Made by a program: the position numbers and the translations under genes. A stretch of DNA of 37,381 nucleotides, from positions 1-37,381 of IMG/VR virus record IMGVR_UViG_3300038954_000404; one strand, 5' to 3'. Every line of letters starts with the position of its first letter. Position 1 is the stretch's first letter. This stretch comes from a virus. Below are positions 31,113-37,381 of the stretch, in pieces. A model generated the notes under the pieces. It had not been told where the DNA came from. It made no database searches and saw only the letters and a list, made by a program, of their open reading frames with translations.

Positions 31113-31440
31113 CAACACCCTCCAGTTGACCCATAATACCAGCTAGATCATTCATCAACTCTCTTTCTTCAGGACTGCTGCTTACAGGCTCTTCACCTCC
31201 TTCATTTTGTCCTTGTGGTTGATCTGTATAGTATTCGTCATCTGTTTGTAGTAAATGTCCATGTCTCCTATATACTTCTTCCATTTCAGATCTTTCTTCC
31301 CAATTTACTACGTCAGTACCATGTTGAGCTCGTCTTTCTATAGATTCAAATATCCCTAAAGATTCATTCATCAAATCTTCATCTACTTCTACATTCCTAT
31401 ATTGCTGCCATTTAGCATCGTTATATTCGCGCTCATCCAT
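31096..31440 (-). CDS. Acidic protein between terminase subunits, unknown
   Basis: 114 residues, acidic, helical N-terminus, then a disordered QPQGQNEGGEEPVSSSPEE and a helix at the end (RELMNDLAGIMGQLEG). The helix resembles the 'EMLDLAGI' word of the prohead proteins only loosely. Overlaps the next gene by 17 bases. Not recognised. Confidence 0.66.
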   Translation of the reverse strand: MDEREYNDAKWQQYRNVEVDEDLMNESLGIFESIERRAQHGTDVVNWEERSEMEEVYRRHGHLLQTDDEYYTDQPQGQNEGGEEPVSSSPEERELMNDLAGIMGQLEGVDDNKK

Positions 31441-31442
31441 AA

Positions 31443-31859
31443 TTAACCAGCTAGCTTGCCTTTTAATTGCGTACTAGCTCCCCCTTTTTGTTGACCGCTA
31501 TTAGCTACTTTTTTTATAGCATTAATAGCCTTTGTATTCTTTAAAGTATACTTCAACCTCTTATATTCAGTGCCTTCTATTTCAATTGGCTTTTCGGGCT
31601 GCAATGTTACTTCACCACTAGCTTTGAAAGTAATATCTTTTACCTGTGGCTGATTTTCTCTGAAATGTTCGCCATAGTTTTTGTTTATGAATTTATATAC
31701 TTCTTTGACTGCTTCTTTTATTCCAGGATAATTGTTATTTATTTCTTCCCATGGAACTTCCTTGTTGTCTATATATACTTTAGCTCCCATTGGGTCGTCA
31801 GCTGCAGGTACAACTTCGACTTGTTGCTCAAATAATTTAAGAGTATTTTCAAGAGTCAT
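31443..31859 (-). CDS. Unknown protein after the small terminase candidate
   Basis: About 138 residues from ATG 31859, chosen because GGAGGAATAAG precedes it and it follows the upstream stop by one base; the longer frame to 31889 is unsupported. An acidic N-terminus with AKVYIDNKEVPWEEI, then strands and a Lys-rich C-terminus. Not recognised. May be a small structural or packaging protein. Confidence 0.68.
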   Translation of the reverse strand: MTLENTLKLFEQQVEVVPAADDPMGAKVYIDNKEVPWEEINNNYPGIKEAVKEVYKFINKNYGEHFRENQPQVKDITFKASGEVTLQPEKPIEIEGTEYKRLKYTLKNTKAINAIKKVANSGQQKGGASTQLKGKLAG

Positions 31860-31860
31860 C

Positions 31861-32214
31861 TTATTCCTCCGATTTTTCAATACTAGCAATTAATTCACTA
31901 GTATCACTTCCTTTGTTGTTACTGTTATCATTAGATGTATTTTTCATTTCTAATTGTATCTTTTTTTCTATTAATTTCGTTTTAAGTTTAAGAATTTCTA
32001 TCAAGTTATGTACTGAAGATTCACGTAATTCAAGTGACTTTGCTAGAGATTCTCTAGTCTCACCTTTAGCATCTCCTTTGTCTATAAGTTCTTGATAATA
32101 TTGATAAAGTGAATCAGCTTTTCTTCTATCATCTTCAGAATAGCGCGTAACATCTCTAGCAATTGAATCTAGCTGATCTAATTCTTTCTGTGTAACTATT
32201 AAGTCTTTATCCAT
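31861..32214 (-). CDS. 16: Probable terminase small subunit, gp16-like
   Basis: 117 residues. The central part (DDRRKADSLYQYYQELIDK ... SLAKSLELRESSVHNLIEILKLKTKLIEKKIQLEMK) has the two-helix coiled-coil layout of gp16-type small terminases, flanked by a basic N-terminus and a polar tail (Asn/Ser-rich). gp16 oligomerises, recognises concatemer DNA and activates gp17. Its place a few genes ahead of gp17 supports this. Start ATG 32214 overlaps the upstream stop. Sequence identity to T4 gp16 is not obvious to me, so the call leans on layout and order. Confidence 0.55.
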   Translation of the reverse strand: MDKDLIVTQKELDQLDSIARDVTRYSEDDRRKADSLYQYYQELIDKGDAKGETRESLAKSLELRESSVHNLIEILKLKTKLIEKKIQLEMKNTSNDNSNNKGSDTSELIASIEKSEE

Positions 32215-32480
32215 TATGTTACTTTTTCACCATATACTTCTAAATTAGATAGAGAGTCAACTGTTAGTTCGCCTAGAGTACCAACTTTATCAGCAGCCGT
32301 TATCGTTCTATCTTCTTTATAAGCATTATAAGAATTTTCAGTAGCCCAACCAACCTCAATTGTCTCAAGTACGCAATTTGTACCAGCAGCATCTGTACCA
32401 ACAGCCATTTCTACTACTTTATATTTTACTGGTTTGTAATTAGCATCTGCTATCTTCTTAACAGTTAATCTTTCATTCAT
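32214..32480 (-). CDS. Small protein, unknown (virion component possible)
   Basis: 88 residues, Thr/Val/Ala-rich with strands (YKVVEMAVGTDAAG, CVLETIEVGWATE, LGELTVDSLSNLEVYGEKV). The style resembles small phage structural or decoration proteins, but nothing specific is recognised. Located just before the gp16-like gene. Confidence 0.66.
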   Translation of the reverse strand: MNERLTVKKIADANYKPVKYKVVEMAVGTDAAGTNCVLETIEVGWATENSYNAYKEDRTITAADKVGTLGELTVDSLSNLEVYGEKVT

Positions 32481-32486
32481 TTGTAC

Positions 32487-32744
32487 TTACTCCAAAATTA
32501 CTTGTTTTAAGTATTTAAAGTATCCACTTTTTATCCCATATTTTTGACAAATTGTCTTTTTACCATCGCCATTTAATAAGTCTTTTCTTAGTTGATCCCA
32601 AGCTCCATTAGGTAATTTCACTTTGTCTAATACTCTATTCTTCATTTCTATATCGTGTGGATCTTCAAATTTTTCTTTTTTCTTATATTTTCTCTTATTA
32701 CTTTGACTGCTACGTACCTCAGCAGTATAACCAAATTCTGGCAT
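32487..32744 (-). CDS. Small basic HTH-like protein
   Basis: About 85 residues from ATG 32744, chosen because AAGGAGTATAAT precedes it; the longer frame to 32792 lacks a ribosome site. A Lys-rich start (SNKRKYKKKEKFEDPHD) leads to a C-terminal helical pair (DGKKTICQKYGIKSGYFKYLKQVI) that looks like a helix-turn-helix. A DNA-binding role is possible; it might also be the true small terminase DNA-binding unit. Confidence 0.6.
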   Translation of the reverse strand: MPEFGYTAEVRSSQSNKRKYKKKEKFEDPHDIEMKNRVLDKVKLPNGAWDQLRKDLLNGDGKKTICQKYGIKSGYFKYLKQVILE

Positions 32745-32754
32745 ATTATACTCC

Positions 32755-33510
32755 TTAAAATTTGCTTCTTGCTTTTTTAAGAATTTCGGCAAAATTATCT
32801 TTAATTATCTCTTTCAATTTACTAACTACTTTTTTAGAGCCTATTAGTTCGTCCGGAATTATATCATAATCACCTTCATCAAAAGATTTGACTTCTACAT
32901 TTTCTGTCTTGAAAGATATATCTTTCATTACTGTATCTAATACTTCGCCTCTAGCTATAGCTCTTATTTTCTTAGAGCTCTCATCTCTTGACATTAAATC
33001 TTTAAAGAATTTAGCTGCTATAGTATTTAAAGTAGTATCTTCTGAAATTTTTACTTTATCCCAGTCTAATTCGTATACTAGATCTGAAGTTTTAGGGTCA
33101 CTAAATATATCTACAACATTGATATGACGACCTCTACTATCAGTCACATCGCTTTCTTTCTTTTCTGGAATTTCTACAGTAGTAGGCGGGTCATTGTTCA
33201 ACCAATATATTATAATTGGCGAATGGAACAGATCTATTATACCTTTTAGCCGCTTTGTATTTGCTTTTATTTTCTTTTCAGCTACTTCAAATTCGACATC
33301 CTCATCGTCTATAGACTGTATGACATCTTTCAAATTTTCAGCAGCATCAGCTAGTTCTTTCCCTTTTTTCTTGATATCTAATTGTATATCTTGTCTAGCA
33401 TAACCTATTCCATAAGTAGAATTATCTTTTTGAGCCCAAAACCAATATTTATAATCAAAAGACCCAGAGCCTCTTGCTTCTGTTAGTTCGAATGCTTCTG
33501 TTAAATTCAT
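32755..33510 (-). CDS. Unknown protein downstream of the sigma factor
   Basis: 251 residues, mixed fold. KYWFWAQKDNSTYGIGYARQDIQLDIKKK near the start, coiled-coil-like stretch, then HSPIIIYWLNNDPPTTVEI, and a charged C-terminus. No family recognised. Follows the gp55-like gene by 26 bases. Confidence 0.68.
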   Translation of the reverse strand: MNLTEAFELTEARGSGSFDYKYWFWAQKDNSTYGIGYARQDIQLDIKKKGKELADAAENLKDVIQSIDDEDVEFEVAEKKIKANTKRLKGIIDLFHSPIIIYWLNNDPPTTVEIPEKKESDVTDSRGRHINVVDIFSDPKTSDLVYELDWDKVKISEDTTLNTIAAKFFKDLMSRDESSKKIRAIARGEVLDTVMKDISFKTENVEVKSFDEGDYDIIPDELIGSKKVVSKLKEIIKDNFAEILKKARSKF

Positions 33511-33536
33511 TTACTTTCTCCTTTTAATTATCTTGA

Positions 33537-34361
33537 CTAATATACTCCAACTTCCTCGTAAAGTTGATCTCGGTTCTCTTTCAAAAACTTTACAAATTTC
33601 CTTAATAAGTTTGAACTTATGCCATCTGACTTAGCCCATTTGAAGAAATCTTTCTTATCATATTTGCCTTCACTATAAAAAAGATATTCACGTAATTCTT
33701 TAGCGACATTAGTCAAGCTTTTCTTTTCATTTGATTCATCTAACATATTAAATATTGTAGTAGTCAGATTTTCTATCTCTAGATTTCTAAGTGTTTGTTC
33801 TTCGTGCTTAAGCAAATTTTTAAGTTGCAAGTTTTCGTCGTCTAAATATTCTTGGTCTATAGAAAGTTTCTGGAAATTTTTCTTCTTTTTTGCTTTTTTG
33901 ATTAAGTGAAAGCGGATAGAATTTTTAGCAGTAATACTTAAATAGTTGAAAGCTGTGCCTTCATTTGGATTGAAACGTTTTAATGCTTTCATGCATGCTT
34001 CAGTAGCTATTTCTAAACAAGTATCATACCTTTCTCTTTTATGAAACTGTGCTTTAAATATCACTCCTTTGATTACTTTTAAAGCTTCACGCATTATATC
34101 GTTTGAGATTAATTTTGAGTCTTCAATTAATTTATTTCTTTCTTTGATTAATTCGTCTTTTTGAACGTCGGGTATTTCTATTTCTGAATTTTCGTCATTA
34201 GCTTTTTCTAAGAAATTATCTATTTCTTGTTGTTTTTCAAAATATTTTTGCCATTCAAGGATGAGTGGAGCTACTTCTTCTTCTATGAAGTAATAATTAC
34301 TGGGTCTTTTGGTTGAGGATTCTTTCGAAGAACTCATCTTTGATGAACCTCTTGTATTCAT
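33537..34361 (-). CDS. 55: Late-gene sigma factor, gp55-like
   Basis: 274 residues, longer than T4 gp55 (185). Residues about 85-165 read as sigma-70 region 2: ISNDIMREALKVIKGVIFKAQF, then EIATEACMKALKRFNPNEGTAFNYLSITAKNSIRFHLIKKAKKK. The 'F-P-E-G-x-A-F-x-Y' core and basic helix end are typical of phage late sigma factors. gp55 directs polymerase to TATAAATA promoters together with gp33 and the sliding clamp. The N-terminal extension is Ser/Lys-rich; ATG 34361 or the ATG at 34337 (with AGAGG before it) could start it. It overlaps the upstream gene by 65 bases. Confidence 0.82.
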   Translation of the reverse strand: MNTRGSSKMSSSKESSTKRPSNYYFIEEEVAPLILEWQKYFEKQQEIDNFLEKANDENSEIEIPDVQKDELIKERNKLIEDSKLISNDIMREALKVIKGVIFKAQFHKRERYDTCLEIATEACMKALKRFNPNEGTAFNYLSITAKNSIRFHLIKKAKKKKNFQKLSIDQEYLDDENLQLKNLLKHEEQTLRNLEIENLTTTIFNMLDESNEKKSLTNVAKELREYLFYSEGKYDKKDFFKWAKSDGISSNLLRKFVKFLKENRDQLYEEVGVY

Positions 34362-34899
34362 AGTTTAATGTGTCTAGATAAGATATATCTATTTGTTCTT
34401 GAGGCTCTTGAGTACCTTCTTCTCCACTCACTTGTTGTTGTACTGCTTGATCCATCGTAGTACTCTGACCAGTACCTTTCTTTTCAATAGTTTTATGCAA
34501 ATCTTCTCTTTCTATTGTTATTTGACCCATCCCATCCATGAGTCTAATAATATACTTCTCATCTTTAAAATCTCTTATAGGAGATTGTATAGTTAAGACT
34601 AATTGTTTTTCAAATAATTTGTGTATATCTTCTGTTTTTATGTCAAACAAATCTAATATAGATTCAATTGAATTAAGTGTACTCAAAGTAGTATAATCTA
34701 CCAATTCTATTTGACCACTTTTGTCAACATTTTTATTAAGCTTAACCGAAACAGCTACGTCTTCTTCTTCAACTTCAGTATCTTCTAAATCTTCTCTATC
34801 TACATCACTTAAATCTTTACTTGCAAGTTCTTGATCGTCAGTATTTGGTTCGTTATCTTCTTCATAAAGCGATTTATTTATCAGTTCATTTAGTGTCAC
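34297..34899 (-). CDS. Acidic protein upstream of the sigma factor, unknown
   Basis: 200 residues. Residues 15-50 are an Asp/Glu tract (EEDNEPNTDDQELASKDLSDVD ...), then a folded middle with strands (QLVLTIQSPIRDFKDEKYIIRLMDGMGQITIERE), a Gln/Glu-rich linker, and an amphipathic end (YEYKRFIKDEFFERIL). Being just ahead of the gp55-like gene, a co-activator or virion role is possible, but no family is recognised. Confidence 0.66.
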   Translation of the reverse strand: MTLNELINKSLYEEDNEPNTDDQELASKDLSDVDREDLEDTEVEEEDVAVSVKLNKNVDKSGQIELVDYTTLSTLNSIESILDLFDIKTEDIHKLFEKQLVLTIQSPIRDFKDEKYIIRLMDGMGQITIEREDLHKTIEKKGTGQSTTMDQAVQQQVSGEEGTQEPQEQIDISYLDTLNYEYKRFIKDEFFERILNQKTQ

Positions 34900-34937
34900 T
34901 TAGTGTATCACCTCCATTTTATTAGAAGTATGCGGTA

Positions 34938-35375
34938 TTATGCGCTCTCATCGGGAGAGTATTCCTCATCTTTTTCTTTTGAATAAGATTCGTTATCATC
35001 ATTACTACGTTCTTTAGCTTCACCCGATTCCCTTTTATATAGTTCATTAGCAATTTCATAAGAATCATGGCAGCTTAGGCATGTTAACCGTTTTTGTACG
35101 TATTTTGCATCTCCAACAATTGGACGACCACACATGCCACAGTATTTTCTTGTATATCCCCACATCGACATCAGAGTTGACAATATAGTAAAAGCTGATT
35201 GGTCTTGATTGTTCAGCTTTTCTAAGAACTGTTTAAAAAGAACTTTAAACTTTTCAAATTCTTTTTTGTCTATGTCAGGTAATTTACTTTCATCTATTTT
35301 AACAGCTTGATTATACTTTATCGAAGCGTATAATGGCGCTGAAAAGATTACATTAAAAGGATCTGTGTCTGGCAT
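34938..35375 (-). CDS. Zinc-ribbon protein, unknown
   Basis: 145 residues. Residues about 75-105 carry CGMCGRPIVG ... LTCLSCHDS, a CxxC ... CxxC zinc ribbon. Acidic Ser/Glu tail at the end. The N-terminus is helical. Position just upstream of the late sigma block could suit a transcription co-factor such as gp33, but there is no recognised similarity. GGAGGAAAT precedes ATG 35375. Confidence 0.68.
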   Translation of the reverse strand: MPDTDPFNVIFSAPLYASIKYNQAVKIDESKLPDIDKKEFEKFKVLFKQFLEKLNNQDQSAFTILSTLMSMWGYTRKYCGMCGRPIVGDAKYVQKRLTCLSCHDSYEIANELYKRESGEAKERSNDDNESYSKEKDEEYSPDESA

Positions 35376-35399
35376 ATTTCCTCCATATAAATTTTTATA

Positions 35400-35909
35400 T
35401 TATCTCATTTTTAATTTTTTACGTAACACTTTTTCGACGTCTTTCATAAATTTTTCTAATGTTTCTTCTTTTACTCTTTTACTTTTAAGTGTTTCTATAT
35501 CATCCATACGACCTTTATCGTCATAATTATAGTATATTTTACTTAAATCTTTCATGTTAGTAAATTTCTCAATATTTCTTACCCAGTTTATTAACTGATT
35601 CATATGATGTTGAGAAAAGAATTCTCCTTTTCTCCTTCCCGTTCTACACTGATGAATCAAATCAGTAGCTTTATCATAATCACCATTTATTAAGTGATTT
35701 TGCACTGCTACTACTATTTTGTCCATAGGTTCTTGTTGTTCATCTGAAGTAGGCATATGAGTGTATGCAGGCGCTAACCTATCATGTTTATCTCTTGCTT
35801 CAGCCTCATCCCGGATGTCGGTGTCTTGCATTGAGTAGCCTACTGCTATACTTTCATCAATAGGTTCGTCTAATATGTCAGTCAAAGCTTTATCTAAATT
35901 TTTAGCCAT
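35400..35909 (-). CDS. Unknown protein
   Basis: 169 residues. Acidic N-terminus (DEPIDESIAVGYSMQDTDIRDEAEARDKHDRLAP), a helical middle (VQNHLINGDYDKATDLIHQCRTGRRKGEFFSQHHM), and a basic C-terminus. No family recognised. Two short TPR-like helices are possible but uncertain. Confidence 0.66.
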   Translation of the reverse strand: MAKNLDKALTDILDEPIDESIAVGYSMQDTDIRDEAEARDKHDRLAPAYTHMPTSDEQQEPMDKIVVAVQNHLINGDYDKATDLIHQCRTGRRKGEFFSQHHMNQLINWVRNIEKFTNMKDLSKIYYNYDDKGRMDDIETLKSKRVKEETLEKFMKDVEKVLRKKLKMR

Positions 35910-35920
35910 AATTGAAACCT

Positions 35921-36535
35921 CTATTCAATATTTATTTTAATTCCACCATATATAGATGGCTCCATTTTTTCGAAATTGAAATCAAAACCAGCTATGACGC
36001 CCAATTTCGGAAAAAAGTGAAAATTATATGCAAATTGAAAACCAGCATTTGCTGGATATCCAGCCGTCAGAGCAACATTATAATGATGAGTCTGAATTTC
36101 AACCCCAGAATTTATCAATTGTTTTATACTAGTCCTCAAGTCAATTATTTCTTTTTGGTCTTCATTAATTCTATCGTAAGCTTTTTCTAATAATTGATTA
36201 CTAGCAGCGATTGCTTCATCAGCTTCTTTTACAGTAGTCTTTAAGTCTTCTATAGTATTATTCTTAGATTTTAGCTCACTTTCTAATTTTTCAATTTCAT
36301 TTTTTAATTTTTCGTTTTCTTTTAATAACGAGTCACAATCACTTGAAATAATTTCTTTTAATTTAGCTACTTTAGCTTTTAACTCTTCATTTTCTTTTCC
36401 CAATTCACTAATACGTTTACTAGCTTCTTCAAGTAACTTGTCTGATTCTTCTAGAGCTTCTTCACAATCAGAAGTTTGTGAGAAAGCAAAAAATGGGACT
36501 AAAGTAATTATTAATAACAACATTATTATTTTCAT
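35921..36535 (-). CDS. Secreted coiled-coil protein with beta-barrel-like C-terminus
   Basis: 204 residues. A clear signal peptide (KIIMLLLIITLVPFFAFSQ), then a long Glu/Lys coiled coil from about 25 to 145, then a C-terminus of alternating strands (YNVALTAGYPANAGFQFAYNF ... GVIAGFDFNF ... IYGGIKINIE) like an outer-membrane protein end. Exported across the inner membrane, so a candidate for the outer part of a spanin-type lysis complex or another envelope protein. A Cys lies just after the cleavage region (residue 24) but the lipobox is poor. Overlaps its upstream neighbour by 4 bases. Confidence 0.72.
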   Translation of the reverse strand: MKIIMLLLIITLVPFFAFSQTSDCEEALEESDKLLEEASKRISELGKENEELKAKVAKLKEIISSDCDSLLKENEKLKNEIEKLESELKSKNNTIEDLKTTVKEADEAIAASNQLLEKAYDRINEDQKEIIDLRTSIKQLINSGVEIQTHHYNVALTAGYPANAGFQFAYNFHFFPKLGVIAGFDFNFEKMEPSIYGGIKINIE

Positions 36536-36762
36536 TTCAGCATGTCCTTCAATTTGTCTCTTAGTTCTTTATTTTTCTTAATTCTTTCTTTAATTTTTTC
36601 TTTCAATTCGTCTCTCTTAGAGTCGTTCTCTTTGCTGTCTTCTACTGAATTCTCAGCATCTTCTGATCTTTGGGGTTTTCTAATTTTTATTAAATAAAAC
36701 CATGTAGCTAATGCACCAACAAATAATGCACCTACTATAGCAACTATTGTCCACGCTGTCAT
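36532..36762 (-). CDS. Inner-membrane protein with one N-terminal membrane segment
   Basis: 76 residues. One TM helix (TIVAIVGALFVGALATWFYLI) followed by a charged coiled coil (KRDELKEKIKERIKKNKELRDKLKDML). The layout matches an i-spanin, which with the 204-residue exported coiled coil would make a spanin pair. That is inference from topology and adjacency. Overlaps both neighbours by 4 bases. Confidence 0.7.
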   Translation of the reverse strand: MTAWTIVAIVGALFVGALATWFYLIKIRKPQRSEDAENSVEDSKENDSKRDELKEKIKERIKKNKELRDKLKDMLK

Positions 36763-37055
36763 ATTATGTTACTCCTCTTGCCAGAAATTTCACTAGGCAA
36801 ACTTACTCTCTTATGTATTTTATTTTTTTTCTTTTTTACATTTAAAGTATGTTGCTTTTTGTCAAATTTTCGTGGGGAGCTCAAGTTATTTTTGTTTTTA
36901 ATTTCTTTTTCCGGCGTTGACATTAATTGATCTTTAACTATTGCACCACTCTTCTTAGCTTTCTCAGGATAATTAATATCATGTTCTAAGTAATCTTCTG
37001 GAGTCATTAAGTCATCTGGATTAACACATCCAAAGACTTCCTCTTCTGTAGGCAT
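36759..37055 (-). CDS. Basic soluble protein, unknown
   Basis: 98 residues. Acidic N-terminus (CVNPDDLMTPEDYLEHDINYP) and a strongly basic C-terminal half (NVKKKKNKIHKRVSLPSEI). No membrane segment and no recognised family. Sits between the two membrane-protein genes with 1-4 base overlaps. Confidence 0.66.
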   Translation of the reverse strand: MPTEEEVFGCVNPDDLMTPEDYLEHDINYPEKAKKSGAIVKDQLMSTPEKEIKNKNNLSSPRKFDKKQHTLNVKKKKNKIHKRVSLPSEISGKRSNII

Positions 37056-37378
37056 TATATATCACCACCTGTTGCTAAATTTTTACCATCGTCATTTTTC
37101 TTATTTCTAGCTTTTAAGATATTTTTTGCAATACCACCGCCAGCAATACTACTTATTAGTGCAATAAATATACCCTTATAAGAATCCATAAAGCTTACAA
37201 AATCAGCCATTACAAAATTTTCAAAAGGACCGCCCCAATGCATTGAACCCAGCACACCAACTACTAGTAAAACGAGAACAACTATAAATATAACTCGTTT
37301 TGTCCAATCATATAATTTACTTTTAGCAAATTCATTTTCATTTTCTTCCACAGGCTCCACTTCTGGTTTGTCAGACAT
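37055..37378 (-). CDS. Two-membrane-segment protein, holin-like
   Basis: 107 residues. TM1 (VIFIVVLVLLVVGVLGSMHW) and TM2 (GIFIALISSIAGGGIAKNIL), an acidic N-terminus and a charged C-terminal tail. This is a common topology for class II holins, and the neighbouring genes fit a lysis cassette. Lack of an endolysin in view leaves the assignment open. ATG 37378 is three bases from the right edge, so the ribosome site is not visible. Confidence 0.62.
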   Translation of the reverse strand: MSDKPEVEPVEENENEFAKSKLYDWTKRVIFIVVLVLLVVGVLGSMHWGGPFENFVMADFVSFMDSYKGIFIALISSIAGGGIAKNILKARNKKNDDGKNLATGGDI

Positions 37379-37381
37379 CTT

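Overview
This window is part of the genome of an AT-rich, T4-like contractile-tailed phage (a myovirus, probably a deep-branching relative rather than a close T-even). Almost every gene lies on the minus strand and they are tightly packed, with many ATGA or TAATG overlaps and purine-rich Shine-Dalgarno sites. I recognise T4 gp46, gp47, gp26-like, gp19, gp18, gp15, gp14-like, gp13, gp23, gp22, gp21, gp20, gp17, a gp16-like small terminase and a gp55-like late sigma factor. The host cannot be named. A secreted protein with a beta-barrel-like C-terminus suggests a Gram-negative (diderm) host, and its 'FAFSQ' signal-peptide end resembles Bacteroidota export signals, but that is weak evidence.

Layout in the direction of transcription, right to left. 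37378-35921 holds four small genes with membrane segments, a signal peptide and coiled coils, resembling a lysis or envelope cassette. 35909-33537 ends with the gp55-like sigma factor. 33510-28866 holds small genes, the putative small terminase and the large terminase gp17. 28869-24366 holds small genes, a PD-(D/E)XK nuclease and the portal gp20, which is interrupted by a 385-residue intein with an HNH endonuclease. 24350-19483 is the prohead block: an acidic core protein, a small acidic protein, protease gp21, scaffold gp22 and major capsid gp23, closed by a strong terminator. 19356-17260 is a large zinc-ribbon / Vsr-like nuclease / DNA methyltransferase fusion.

Next come two clusters of small unknown genes (17217-15286 and 14900-12498). 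They are separated by about 370 bases without a gene that look like a structured RNA ending in an intrinsic terminator. Then 11293-12529 is a short cassette on the opposite (+) strand with its own terminator. The minus strand resumes with neck protein gp13, five small genes, a GC-rich triple repeat, the gp14/gp15 neck-tail region, sheath gp18, tube gp19, the gp26-like protein with an overlapping second frame (possible +1 frameshift), and the gp47/gp46 recombination nuclease, which runs off the left edge.

Together this is the late structural programme: the sigma factor would read TATAAATA-type late promoters (a perfect copy precedes gp19). The terminase packages DNA through the portal into a gp23/gp22/gp21 prohead, and neck, sheath and tube proteins build the tail. 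The least explained items are the candidate structured RNA at 14918-15285, the endonuclease-methyltransferase fusion, the GC-rich G-tract repeat at 8924-8985, the tandem small Cys4 proteins at 13725-14664, and the possible frameshift at 2050.
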